In this document: positions 44,301 through 57,500 of the stretch, one piece after another
How positions within the stretch are numbered: position 1 is the first letter of the stretch
Layout: each line of letters opens with the position of its first letter
Position numbers and translations under genes: made by a program
Origin: Protonemura montana
Taxonomy: Eukaryota; Arthropoda; Insecta; Plecoptera; Nemouridae
Direction: 5' to 3'
DNA: 64,000 nucleotides
Assembly: GCA_947568835.1 (NCBI GenBank)
Contig: OX387603.1
Span: forward strand, 13,168,651 to 13,232,650
Notes under the pieces: generated by a model
The model's input: only the letters and a program-made list of their open reading frames with translations
What the model was told of the DNA's origin: nothing
The model's database searches: none

Positions 44301-47300
44301 AGGACGGTACAACGCAAACAGCAGGATTGCTCCACAAATGCATGCTGCCGAGAGGTTGATATCAAGGCGAATGAAGTTGCTGTACTAACTTTCGTCCCTC
44401 CAACCTCTCTCCCGAACAGAACTGGCCATGTGTATGATGGTCACCCATCTAACACCTGACTCGGCGCAGTGTTGCTCAACTTCGGTGATCTCACGAGAAC
44501 CGGTGTTTCGAACATGCCAAACCGTTCGTAGAAAGGAATTTTAGAAAGGAACCATTAGTTCTACATTTATGTTTTCTGTCTAGCTCATTTCTAGCTCTAT
44601 TATTGTGTAAAAAAAAAGGTGAATGCGCAGTTAGGTTGTGGATCGTTTGTCAACAAGCTGTCTACAAGATAATATCTGCTACCAAATAGGGTAACTGCTG
44701 TATTCTCCATGCTCTTAATCCGCACTGATTTTTAAAGAAATATTTGTTTGAAACATTTTAAGAACTGTGAATTAAAATGACTTTTATCGGTGCCACCAAG
44801 GATCTTATTATCATTCCAAGGCCAATGTAACAGCTTGGTGCTCTGGATGCAGGTGCTCATCTCCATGGGGTGTCGGTCCATGATCATGGTGTGGAACCCT
44901 TGGAATGGACAGCGAAGGATGGTCATCAAAGCGGCGCACACCAAGCTCTGGTTCGGTCAGAGGGTAGTGGTAAGTGCAAAGCCAGAAATTTTCTGGAATC
45001 TGCTATTTCATCACTGCATGAACCCATTGAGTTTCGCAGCTGATTTCCTTCCAAAGTGGTATTATTTAGATCATGACTGCTCAACGATTTTAAGCAAGCA
45101 CAAACCGTGGTTTTAGTTGTCAAGTGTGCAATTGCAATTGGTAATAGTTGTACACCAATTTGATTTGTGCATTTAAATGTATGTTTGTATTAAGGTTCCT
45201 TACAGACTGGCTGATAAATATAAAAAATAAAGTACAACCTTCTTTTGAAACCCGACTAAAGTGTCACAGTATAGAGCCGTCCCTCATTCCGTGTTATCCC
45301 TATCTCAACCTCGCCTGCCCATCACTGCTTTAGGTGGAGTTGACGGCAGGAACGTTCGATCCCACTTACCACCTGCTGTTGACGGGCGCCCGCGACGGCA
45401 CAGTCAAGATGTGGAACTTCAACACTGGCTCGTGTATCCGCAACTTGAGCATCGAAGCAGACCGTGAGGTGACCAGCCTCATCTGGCTGAAGGGTCGCAT
45501 TCTTGCAACCGGTACGCGATACACATCTAAAATATTAGACAGTAATTATTATTTATTGAACTGATTTCCAGAAAGCTTCTCTTTCAGAGTGATTTCCTCA
45601 ACTTTGAACTTTTTGAGGGTAACATCCATAAACTAAGAAAAACTATTTGAAATGGGTTTTGAATGCTTAGTAAAGGGCTACTAAATTACCCGACGTTTCG
45701 TAACATGTACTAGCTACTTCTTCAAGGGAAATTTAGTAGCCCTTTACTTAGCATTCAAAACCCATTTCAAATAGATTTTCTTAAAACTAGTGCTAAGGAT
45801 AAATCAAGTAGACATGAGTCTAAAAACCATCATAACATCCCTAAACCTTTCCAACATCCATTCACTCAAAGAGTAAATATTCCTACGCATCTTATAACCA
45901 GTGAATGTATATCAATGAAAACTGAAGGGAAATAGGAGCAACAACGTACGACCTTCCCAGCAAATAGCGACTGGAACAGATTCCCGAATAGTTCCCAGAA
46001 ATATTTCGATTACCCGTCTTCAAGAAAGGGATGATTGAAACTATTTGTGTCACCAATTAGGCTTCGATCGTGTATCTAACTAGCAGACTGAATCGCTCGT
46101 TCTTGGTTATACGGTAGAGGAATCTTTTCTTCAGGTACCAATTCCACCACCACACATACCGTGCGTTTGCAGGATGGAACCGCCACGTCGAAGAATGGGA
46201 AGACGGTGTGCGCCTCTCCCCGCCGAAGTGCTGGGAACAGCGCCACAGCAGCGACGTGCTGACAGCAGTAGCCAACGCCCCCCAGTGCCTGGCGACAGGA
46301 TCGTATGCCGGCGAGCTCATCTTCTGGCGCATGGAGACGGGCCAGGCGTTTCGCCGACACACTGTGGGAAACCCCACGGTACACACGAAGCTCGAGTACT
46401 TGCCGAGACCTGGCGCTGGCCAAACTATGGCGCAAGCCAACGCTGCCGCTAACGCCTCTGCTGGTGTGACTGTGAAACAAGGTAGAGCTAGAGTACACTC
46501 GGATTTCGATGGGTAACTCATGAGTGCTCATTGTTGTCGTAATCTTATTATTGTTCACACTTCTAAATGTATTTTATTTAGTTCTCATTTTAATACTCAT
46601 GTTTACAAGCTAGAAGCTGCCATCACTACTTTAACATAGATCCCACGCCTGACCATGCGCAGTACTTGTCGAAAGTATTTAGAGCAAATCGATGCTAACA
46701 ACCGTAACAGTTTTGCCACTTCACTTCTTGGCAAGGGAAAAACGGCCGAATTAAAAGCTAAAAGTGTTGCAAGAAAGCTGCGAGGTAGTCCAAATAACCA
46801 CGCCATTCGTACATCTCGACGAATATGGGTAGCGCGTGAACAAACTGAAAACAGTCACCGAAAGCATTTAAGTTATTTCGTTTTTTTAACTGCGTTAGGA
46901 CATCTGGTACTAAGAAATCACTAGCAGCCAAGTAATCTCCTTCGTTGCGTCTCTTGTCCACCCTCCGACGTCATTGCGCCATAAGAAACGAGCCTGGGAC
47001 GACGGAGCGTACAGAGCATAAACGCGAGCTCTTCGCACTTAAGCGCCACGAGCGCACAACGGGGACGCACGCATCGGGTGAGCGAGTCCCCGCCCACCGC
47101 GACCATGCGCTCTCTCGCCGTGCACTGCTTGCTGTTCTTGCGCACGCGTACTCCGAGTCCAACCATTGGAACGCTACTCGTTTCACTCGAGAACGGACAC
47201 GTGCAAGTCTGGTGGGTTCGAGAGTTGAAGCTACGGGCTTGGCCAGTTTTTAGGTCTATTGCTAAACCCTAACAATATCCTAAAAACTTATATTGGCTGA

Positions 47301-50300
47301 TATATCTATATCAATTGAGTTGAAGTGAAAATTATTGAAACCACAGACAAAATTGAGAAAAAACTATTTCTTCTGAGGACTGATCGGCTGAGTCCCATCT
47401 GATGGTTGTTTATCTAAACTAAAAATATCGTGTGAAACATTAGGTTCGAATGAAAAAAGTTCATATTTCAGTCGGATGTTTCGATCTACGGACCTGACAA
47501 AATGCGCAAGGTGCATGCGGTAGGTACATTGATATTCCAGTGTTAATCACAGAAAAAATGGGAGATTCTCATCCTTATATCATGTAGCTTGAGTAAAGTT
47601 GAAGAATTGCAGTCACTATGGGTATCCTTAGTTTCACTCTAGGACGATTATCACCAAGTTTTGGAGTCTACTCAGTATGTAATCGAGTGGCTCTTCGCTC
47701 CTACATCACACATATATCTGAAAGTATGGTTGACTGGATAATCGCCCCTCAGGTCCCACCACTCGGCCGGGGGGTTCTTGACAGCCTTCCATGCAGTCCA
47801 CACCGCCGGGGACTACGTCATCTCGATGGCCACTGACCCAGAAGACAACTACCTTTTCACCGGTGAGTTCCCTTCAATATGCGCCAGTGTATTCTAGTGC
47901 ATGCATGGGAGTTGCAGTAGTTTTAATCTAACTGAAAGTTAGAGTTGGTTAGGGGCTTGGGATGCTATTACCCAAATAAAAATGCTCCCGAAGGTTCAGT
48001 TTACAGACTAAATACCCATACGCTTTTATTTATATGGCTCGAGTGTGTAGATTGGCAGTTAGTTAAATAAGATAGGTGGGCCATATCGCAGATTTTGTTG
48101 CGAGTCGCGACCCTCTAAAGCCTGAAAGCCTGACGACCAGCAGACATCGGTAAAGTTCGCCGAGTGTTTTTCAGTTACACGCACACCTTCATTGAGTTGG
48201 AGTGAAAATTTGAATGACCTTCGGGATGACCCTAGGCACGACTACCGGCTACATCAAAGCGTGGCTGCTTACCAACTACTACAGCTCCGACGAAGTCCGC
48301 ATCTCGATGCCCCTGCTACGTCTTCAGTTCCCGTTCTTATGGCGCGATCGCATCGAGGGCCGGGCCAAACGTCGCGTGCGCAACCAGCCGCTGCCAATGC
48401 TGCTCAGTTCTCATCGAGCCCACTTGCGCGCTGTCAACGCGCTCGTGGTCGTCTCCCCTGCGTACATCCTTGTCTCTTGCAGCAATGACATGACTGTGCG
48501 TGAGTGGACGCTGGGTAGGTTCTACTTTGGTGATTGTTGTTTCGTTTATTCTATAATTTGGTTTATTCGGGTTAAGTTTTGTTTTTGTAGCCGTGAGAGA
48601 AGGTTCCATATTAAAGCCACCTATAATTGTTTTTGTCATAAGATCTAGGAGGAACAAATTAATTAAGAGAGAGAGGCCTTTGATTCGGTACCTTATCTTC
48701 TACAGACCTTCTGCAGGGCTATGTGCAGTATAACGTATTTTGTACTAGCAATTTTGAAAAATGGAGGATAGTGCGCATTGAATTGTCACTGAGTTTAAAG
48801 CGAGAGCAGGTTCATGCATATGATGGGGGCGACTAGAAATGAAGGAATTTTAGAATTAAAATGGTTAACATGTTTTTCTTAAGGTTAGGAAAAGTAATCA
48901 CCCAGTTTGGCATGGTTTTAGGTGGTCGGTATATTGGCACGCTGGGCTCACCGCGGTCGTGGGCCCCCTTCCCGGCCGAGACCGGGCCTGGGCCCGACTA
49001 CTCTTTCCGCATGCCTCCCGATATCAAGCGCGTCGGATCCTTCACCACTATCCGCGTAAGTTTAAACATCTTCCGGATCATTGGCAATCTGTGTGGAGGT
49101 GCCGGGTCGGTCTGCTCTGCGGGCTGCGTCTAGGAGCTAATCGCAATAAATCGCAGAACACTTAGGAAAATATCTCTTGATGTAAATTGCAAAAATTGAT
49201 TTTGAACGTGGGATAATATCGATTTTTTAAATATTTTGGTATTTCGTAGCGAGCTCCGAGCGTCCCGAAGAGAAAAAATATTACCTTATCCTTCGACAGG
49301 TGCTGAACGGCGGCGAAAAGGGTTACGAAACGAGGAAAAAGTCCACCATCTTGGCGTTGGAAAAGGCTCGGAAAGAGTTCCCACCAGAACTCCTCGAAAA
49401 GTGCGCACACGGGAAGTCCCTGAGCAGTCCCCGACTTGGTGAGTAGCCGTTGCTAGCAATACAAATGGCCAGTGGAATGCCTTAAAACATTGGATTTATT
49501 TGTATAGTCCAAGTCACAGCGCAAATATGAAACGTTCCGATACCCCCCAATATTTGGTCATGGTGATGGCCACCCGATGGCGCTTGCTGCTGTCCTTTTT
49601 GAAAAACCAATACGATTTCAAAATAACGACTCAAAAATCAATGTATACATATAACCAAATATATCAATTGAACGTTAACTCAAATGCGAGCAATCTGTGA
49701 GAAATAACAAAATACAATTTCTCAACACTCAGAACGACAGTGACTCCATCTCTCGGTGACCACCAATTTCGTCGGTATGTTACAGTCATCGGTCGGCAAG
49801 TGGCAGGCAGTTGTACGTTAGCAATTAGACTCTGGCTATACATGTAAACCCAATGACAAGGAATGACACTGTTAAAGTTAGGAACAAAATGTTTTAAAAT
49901 ACTTGTAACTTAGAATTAAATCTTATTTAAATTGCAAACGCTTGCAATGCACGGGGTATTTTATTATTATCAACACTATAACCGTCTCAAAAATTACACT
50001 ATTTACACTATTACACTATTACTATTACTATTACACTATTTACACTATTTACTAATTACAAAAATCAAATAAACTAAAATCGTCTCAAAAAGCCAGTGTT
50101 CAAATAGCTCAATGGTTTAGAGCAACACCCGCGATAGGTGGAGATCGAGGTTCGAGTCCCCGTTTGGGCATCAATTTTTGAGTCGGTTATAGTGTTGATA
50201 ATAATAAAATACTTGTAACTTTTTGGCAAGGGGTCAGCTTCAACTTCTTTACGCAATTACTCACGACTTTGACAGGTCACTGGTTCCAAATGCCTCCGCG

Positions 50301-50493
50301 TAACGACGTCGCACCTGCCCTGCCTCGCATCGACACGTCATGCGCACACTTGCCAGTCTTCTGTCACTTGTCCCTCTCGCCTGAAGTTTGTGTCAAGCGT
50401 CCTAAGACACCCCCGGGGGTCAAAGAGCGGCGTCGCAAGATTCAGTCGGACACGCCCGAGTCCACCCCTTCAGAGGTGTCCATGGCAGTCTAA
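38356..50493 (+). CDS. WD40-repeat protein of the WDY/WDR64/WDR49 group, 16 coding exons
   Basis: Exons: 38356-38739, 39039-39260, 39674-39849, 40645-40966, 41495-41654, 42143-42315, 43757-43966, 44853-44969, 45334-45511, 46173-46481, 46986-47211, 47753-47862, 48236-48514, 48922-49055, 49300-49438, 50276-50493; phases agree throughout (1118 residues). An acidic N-terminus is followed by an EF-hand-like region ([34 protein letters not shown]). Then come WD40 blades: [123 protein letters not shown] and [19 protein letters not shown]. The order matches 'WD repeat-containing protein on Y chromosome' and WDR64. Relatives are testis- or cilium-associated; the exact role here is unknown. The exon 8 donor could be six bases earlier, and the exon 11 acceptor (CCATAAG at 46985) is the least certain. 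Confidence 0.9.
42841..43645. mobile_element. Inverted-repeat element with TTTTCGTG motifs (WDY-like intron 6)
   Basis: The arms 42841-42910 and 43571-43645 are inverse to each other around GAAAGCTATTCGCACGAAA and TTTTCGTG, with the small palindrome CACGAAATTTTCGTG in each. A direct half-copy (AGAAAGCTATTCATACGAAAA) follows the left arm near 42920-42945. No ORF. Target duplication not found. Confidence 0.5.
44102..44518 (+). repeat. Dispersed repeat family D, long copy (WDY-like intron 7)
   Basis: Runs from GGGGTGTAACGACGCACTG to GAACCGGTGTTTCG. It shares 'gatgattataagtatggtaatg', 'aaacccggtgccggca', 'aacgtcccttccgaagg' and 'gaactggccatgtgtatgat' with the copy at 55757-56186. Confidence 0.8.
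45637..45781. repeat. Foldback repeat with GAAACGTCGGG loop (WDY-like intron 9)
   Basis: The left arm 45637-45687 and right arm 45730-45781 are nearly perfect inverses (CTATTTGAAATGGGTTTTGAATGC..TAGTAAAGGGCTACTAAAT). The 42-base centre reads, on the minus strand, CTTGAAGAAGTAGCTAG.. and TTACGAAACGTCGGG. Relatives of the centre occur at 39405-39500 and 52010-52200. Confidence 0.7.
49955..50210. repeat. tRNA-derived SINE (50097-50170) with an inverted tail copy
   Basis: The tRNA-like head at 50097-50170 (TAGCTCAATGGTTTAGAGC, GGAGATCGAGGTTCGAGTCCC) is followed by the tail TTTTTGAGTCGGTTATAGTG then TTGATAATAATAAAATA (50173-50210). The complement of the same tail stands at 49955-49995, so the two tails form an inverted pair. 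A TTACACTATTA microsatellite lies between (about 49994-50055). All lie in intron 15 of the WDY-like gene. Confidence 0.65.
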
Positions 50494-51537
50494 AGATACG
50501 TGGGCCCTGCGACATGTATGACTTAACGGGGACCAGTTGTGTGGTCTGCACTGGCTGCTTCAGAAGCGATGAAAACTTTATCCCGGTGTTTCTGGGAACG
50601 TTTGACACACGGAATCCAGTAGTTTTTTAATGTTTTAATTCGACTTGATATTTGTATTTTTTTACTTTTGTTATTTTATGTCTTTATGACTTTATTATTA
50701 TATTTTTATACACTTATTTAATATTCATATATTTCATTTTATATCGCTGTTTTTCCTAATTATTTATTTATTATAAATATTTTTTTATTCTTTGATTAAT
50801 TTATTGACAGTTGTATTTTTGTTTGTGTGCGCGTGTGTGTGTTAGTTAGTTTGTTAGTTAGTTAGTTAGTTAGTGTGAAATCATCTCCAAAGACTATATT
50901 GATAATCTCTCTTGATCTCTATCAAATCTCTATTCACTGACAGTGACAGTGACAGCTTGATCGGGTGTGGTTAAAGGTGTGGGCATTCCTCATGGAAACA
51001 GTGCAAGAGCATGTTTCAAACTTGCACTGGTGCAGCCCAGTGGATATTTTTATCATTATTTGACATTTATTTGATAGCTGCGATGACCAAACAAGTTTCA
51101 ATCTCATTAAAGCAGATTTGCAGTATCTTCACTGAAAATGTGTATTGATACAAAAATTGAAAATTTTATAAAAATGCATACAAAAATTCATTCAAAGTAC
51201 TACATTATCTAGTCTAAAATCTTTTTTTGATTGCTTCAAAGCCAGATTTCAAACAAAATTTTGCGAATTTTTGAGCAGCGTATCATCTCTTTTTAGTAGA
51301 CTAACTTCAACTGAGCGCTCCTGGTGGCAACTTTTGTCCCAACCACTGCTACCATTACCTAAAGATGGTATTCATAAAACGGTAAAATTATTAGCAAGAT
51401 CTCATACACGTTAGCATCTCAATTTTCCAAGCATAAGAACAACAAGCTACACTTTCTTTTAATGCGCATGTCTCCGACGCCGTGAAAGCCCCCAGACGCC
51501 GACGCCGACGCCCGAAGACATCAGTCGGTGGCCAGCT
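50494..51537. other. AT-rich spacer between the WDY-like gene and TMEM26
   Basis: Contains a very T/A-rich stretch (50630-50815), a GTGTGTGTTAGTTAG simple repeat (50822-50876) and a GTGACA repeat near 50940. The last 120 bases before 51538 become GC-rich (GACGCCGACGCCGACGCC) and are probably the TMEM26 5' UTR. No other gene is supported. Confidence 0.45.
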
Positions 51538-54500
51538 ATGGGTAAAGTGGTAGGTACAGCAAAGGCTATCGCTACGCGAGTCGTGTTTGGGCTGCATGGG
51601 GCAGTGGCCATCTGGCAGGTGGTGGCGTTCCGTGGTAACCCGCTCTATTGGTACCTTGGCACGCCGGTACTGATCCTCCTTTTCGAGGCGCTCTACACGC
51701 TGGTCATTCACGATGCGCAGGAGTGGAAGTGGTGAGTGTTGCTTTTGACGTTCAGGAGGGTCATTTATGCAATGATTTTCATTGATATGATTTCTTGATT
51801 TAATTGTATTGAAAGTATTGAAGACTAACGGGATAGTTACTGACGCGAAAGCTTGGATACTAAATTAGCTCCTGTTAGAAATAATATAAAGGAGAAAATG
51901 AGATATTTCATTATTATTTTTGTTTTAGATTCATGTTTACTTCATCTAAACTTAGCACTAGTATTATAAAAAATACATGTACCATATGTGTATATTTAAA
52001 AAGTGGATTTTTGAATGCTGAGTATAACTGCTAATTTTCCCGACGATTCACAACGTATATGTCTGCTACTACACCAAGAGTGAAAGAAGCTATATAACTC
52101 TTCGGTTTGTTTCAGCTTTGCTTTCACCCTCGATGAAGTAACCGGCATAAGTTTCAAAACTTTGAGAAAATTAGCTGTTTAACTGAGCATTAAAAAAAGT
52201 TTATGAAAAAGTTATCACCATGTTTCACTGCAATTATTCTCACTTTCAACGAAGAAAGACGACCTCAACATGAATGCTTACTACAAACTGCAGGCCATTC
52301 CTCAATGTATTTTTGAATTTATAAATTGTTACCGTTAAGTATAGACATACTCAGATATTAACCGACCCAAGCAAAAAAAAAAAATCGAATCACGTGCTCA
52401 GAATCCGTTACCATTTTAAACAGAGTTTGCAAAAAACCGTACCATTTTCTACCAGCCATACGTTTTGCTAAAAATCAGGTACTAAGATGAACATTGTGAT
52501 AAACTTCTTTGCCCTTTGAATTGTTGATAGTTCCCACGTGCTATTTGCTATGAGAGAGAACCAAAAAAGAACCACCTTTCAGTTATCTTGTTCGAATAGA
52601 AGAATGATTTGGTTTCAAGGCTCTGATTTCAAAGCAAGGCGATACGTCTTTACTTTTTATCAGTCATCGTTGAAAAGAAAGCAAAGTCTTCTTGAGCACA
52701 TAAAGCGTAAGAAGCTAATGCAGCATGCACGTAGGCACACAAGACTGGCGTATGCATGTATGATGACTTCTTCGATTCGATCGCCGGCTGATTGCTTCCG
52801 CCGCGACTGTCACCTGTCCCCCATCAATCATCGAGCGCACCGGAAGCACAGGAAGACAGCTAAATGGCGCTCAATCTTTGCGATTTGGGTCACACATATC
52901 AAGTCGCGAATTTTGGGCGGGACACGATGCTGATTTAAATATGCAGCTCTGTGCATTGAAATGGTGTACTTGGTCAACCACGTACTTTGAGTTGTTGGAT
53001 TATAAGATTAATTTGCTTATTGCTGTGGATTTGAAGTTTCTAGTTCTTGGCACCTGTGCGCATCGACATAGTGTAGGCAAATTTTGGAAAACGATGGTAT
53101 CTTGGGAATAAACAAAGCGAGGAAAGAGGTGTAAAATCAGACATTTCTAACTTCGGTGATTTATCTGGTTGAATTTGTTTTCACTTGATCATAACACCAT
53201 GGAGACACTCTTAGAAAAATACAACTTAAGAAACCACACCCGGGACTACCCCAAAAAAATTACTGAAATCAAAATTTGACGAATAAAAATAAAATATTTT
53301 GTTTTATTGCCAGTGCAGATTTGTCAAAGGAATAAAAATACCTCATGGGTACGTAACGCCATGTGATTTTCAAGAATCAATATCATATTTTCCATCTATT
53401 GCGCTTTTGGTGGTCAAAACATGAAAAAACTACACCAAAAAGCGAGTCGCTTAGACGCACCATCAGTAGATCCCTCTAACAGCGGAGTGGGGAGACCCAT
53501 GAATCGGCTTAATTTTTCTAAACAATTATTGCAAGGTGATTTTTAAAAGTTAACTAGTCGGCGTTCCCTCGCAGCGAAATTTAATTAACCGTGCATCCTT
53601 TATTAACCATAGTAACACAGCGTGGTTGCAAGTTACAAGAATAATATTAATTAACCTTGAAATATACCGAGATAACATTCGTTATCTCTAATGAAAAAGT
53701 GACATGGATCTATGAACGCTGGAGGCTAGAACTAAAGTGTGCCAGAGTCCCTTTACGTCCGGAGTACTGAGGAACCGTTCACATGGCGAGGGGGACATGG
53801 TGAAACCCGAGGCCTGAACCCCAGGCATGGGAAATGTTTTCAAATTTATATGCGCTTTAACAGATCTGGCAACATATCTCTCTGACACCACAAATACATT
53901 TTTGTGTATTTTGTATCCTCTTTTTTTGCTCGTATTCTTGAGCTTGTTTCTCTAATGGTAATATCTAATTGTAAATTAAAAATTATTAATTTGCGTAAAA
54001 ATTAAAAATTAGTGTCAAAAATCGCAATGTGGGGTATTTCTAAGGGGATGAAAAAAAATCATGTTGTGCGTTAGGGGTGGGATAATATTATGTTAAGTGA
54101 TTTTAAAAATAGCATGTCAGATTTATTGGTTTGGGTGCAGTTTTAAGCAGCTTAAAAAGTAGGCGGGAAACGTGTTTAAACATGGCTGCCGTTTCGTGTT
54201 CGTTTTTGTCTGAACAGATCACAGAGGAGTTTCATAGTTCACGTTTCCCTTTACCAGATTGTATTGCAAGTATAAACAAAAAAATTCAATAAGACTTTGC
54301 TCTAAACTATTTTTCTATCATGAGCTCAAGGATATGATGCCGCCAAAAAAAGCTAATGGCATGTTCCTAAATTATCCCTGCTCCTCTAGGTTCTGCCCCA
54401 GCGTGTTCCTGTACCTTGTAAGCGTGGTGCCTGCTATCTGGCTGCTGGAACTGGACAAGGTTGACCGTCGTCTGCGTGCTGCACCGTCCACCTGGAGCGC

Positions 54501-57500
54501 ACCTGTGCCCTGGGTAGCCCCCGACACGTGGGTCACCCTGGTAGAGCAGTTCCTCATGCTGATACTGATCGTGGGACGATGGATGCTACCCAAAGGGGAG
54601 CTCACGCGAGACCAACTTTCCCAGTTGCTGCTGGTAAGAAGACAAAATTGGGCTGCATATCTTTGTACTTCAGTTCCTTACTTGATCTAAGAACTAAGTA
54701 CTGAGTCGAGGAACTATATATATATATATATAGCGTATTGTAAAGCTCAGTCAGTTAGGCGATCTCAGCATCGGCATGGCTACCAAACGTTTCTAATGGG
54801 GCATTCGACTGGACATGTGACTCTGCCCCAGTGCAACTTGCATGTGTTCGACTGGCAGAATTGCTCGCTCTCGAGTCACTCCCGGTACACTTTTCTTGCT
54901 CCGAGAATTTCGACGGCGCAATTGTAAAACATATTATCCTCTCACAATATGGTCATGTGTCATGTGTCTTATGGTCATATGTTCGGATGGGAGCGCTCTC
55001 GCTTGGAGCTGGTGCAAACTCAGTGGAGAGCATGTCATCATCGAGCAAGTTTTAAGTCCGCACCGGAGCAGAGCAGTCGAAAACGTCAAAACTTTGAATC
55101 TTCATTGATATATTTTTTCGTTTTCAAAGATGGCAACATAAAAAGCTGTTTTAGAAAAATTGCAGTGCATATGTATCAAGAAAGCCATAAGGAGATCAGA
55201 AGTTTTCTAGAGAAAGACTTCGAACATAGTGATTATGATGCTTCATCACGACGACCAATCAGTCAATATGAATGATCAGAAAATTTTAATTGAAAGGATA
55301 AACTTGTGTTTTTCTCCACTCATGGGTGAAATATCTGACCTTTAGACAGGAAACTGTAAAGTTAACCCTGATCCTTCTGTCGCGTATTAATTACACAAGA
55401 AAACTTTGACTCTCTATACTTCACTATCTATACTTCTACAGAAATTTACCCTCTAAAATGTTCTCCCTCTGCTCTGCCAGGTGTACATCGGAACCGCCGC
55501 CGACATCATCGAGTTCTTCGACTCGTTCAAGGACGACACCGTCGCGCAGCGTCCTGCGTTGGTGCTGCTCACGTTGGCCATCTGGTCTTGGTCTCTACTG
55601 CAGTTCACCGTCGTGCTGACAGCCACGCGCAGCCGCAAGTCTCGCTTGTCTGCGCCGCCGTCGTCCGCAGCCACTCGGCGACGTCGCTCGTGCTGCTCCA
55701 TCGACGTGTGGGGTACGCTGTCTCAAGCCAGCGAGCAAAGACAAAAAGGGCAGAATTGATTGATTTGTGGGGTTTAACGATGCACTGTTTCGACAACGAG
55801 CCATGGGCACGGGTCTGATTGCGTCAGTGAACGAGAGGATGATGAGGATGAGTATGATTATGGACCTAGCTAGCCAGTCTAGGATGGAGGAGAGGAAACC
55901 CGGTGCCGGCAAGTAGCCTACTCCTGTCGAAGAGCACCAAGGGGACTATCGGCTTAACGTCCCTTCCGAAGGTTGGTACAACTCGAACAACAGGATTTCT
56001 CCACAAATCCATGCTGTCGATAGGTTGATAGACAAGACAAATAAAGCTGTTGTATTTATTTCAACACCACGAACAACTCTCTCGAGCAGAACTGGTCATG
56101 TGTATGATGGTAACCCATCCAATACTTGACTCAGCGCAGTGTTTCTTAATTTCGGTGATCTAACGAAAACCGGTGTTACTAACAAGCACAACACGGGCTG
56201 ATGTAGAAGATACAGATTTTTTTAATATAGCATTTTTCGTTTCCAACTTTGACTAAAAAATGTCATCACCTAGCTTTTTCGATCTCGAACGAGATTTTCG
56301 AAAGGGATTAACGACCCGTTAACTTGGAGTAAAAGCAGCTGATTGGTTGAAGAGCTATGTAAAAGATATTTAGTTCCTTACACAGCCGTTGAACATAGTG
56401 GCTCACGAAAACTCTGACACGTGTAGCTCTTTTGTATGTTAGTGCGTGTTAGGGCTAGTACGGTCTCACGAGACTGCATAAAAAATGTGTGTACCTTTGG
56501 TCACAGGCATCGCCCTCAACATCACCCTGCAGGATCTACCGTTCCTCGTGTTCCGCCTCCTACTGATCGTGCACTACCGCATCATCAGCTACATGAACGT
56601 GTTCTTCACTTGCAAGAATGCGCTCGTGCTGCTGCTGCAGCTGTACAGGTTACACGTGCTGCGCAGCGAGTCGCGCAAGCCGCAGCCACCAGCATCGACT
56701 GCGCGCCGGCGTATGCGAGTGGCGACTGTCGAGGCGCAGGTTTGAGAGGCATATCATCGATGAATTTGTTTATAAATAAATTTGTCAATGAGCCATGTAG
56801 TTCTGGTATAATGACGTTAGTGAATTAGAGGGCTGATGGAGATGATGGACCTAACCTTTCAGCCTGAACAGAACTGGGTCATAAGTATGATGCCCGCCCA
56901 CCTAATACTGAATCTAGCAAGATATTGCTTAACTTACTCATACGAGTCATACAGAACCTTCTTATCAATATGGTACGGCATTGTCCGCGTTATAACGTTG
57001 ACACAAATTTTAGACACGATGAAGAGTATGGTCCGGACAAACCTGTTACTATAGCTATGCTCGGTGACTCATTGCAGTCAGAGTGTTAGAATCCTTTCGT
57101 CTTCCTCTGACAGAAAGAGCGCTTCACAATCACTAACACAAAGAGGCTGCTTGAAACTTAGAGAACACGCGTGTAAACTTTTCGGGCGTGGACCTCGTAT
57201 TATTACAGACAAATACGTGAAACATCCTGAGAGCACTCACTGACTGAGCTACCGACTGAATATTTTCCATTGAATGACAAAACCTTTTTACCTGTACCCT
57301 AACTTTGTCATTGACCACAAATTTGATTACCAGCTCACATACCCTCAATTCTGCTATGCAATGTGAAAAGGGTACATTAACTACATCGGTAATAATTGTC
57401 AATAAACAACCAGGTAATCTGAACGACTTGCGCTTGGTTGAGCCGGCTGATTAACGCCCCTAGGCTCAGGAGTCTCGACGCCGCGGAGGTCAGGGCCGGC

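Noticed and set aside
46655..46924. 89-codon frame before WDY-like exon 11
   Set aside because: It is out of phase with exons 10 and 11 and lacks WD40 character; the acceptor at 46985 gives the correct phase and family sequence.
52538..52933. 131-codon open frame in TMEM26 intron 1
   Set aside because: Low-complexity Arg/His/Lys composition, no splice-phase support, no recognisable domain.
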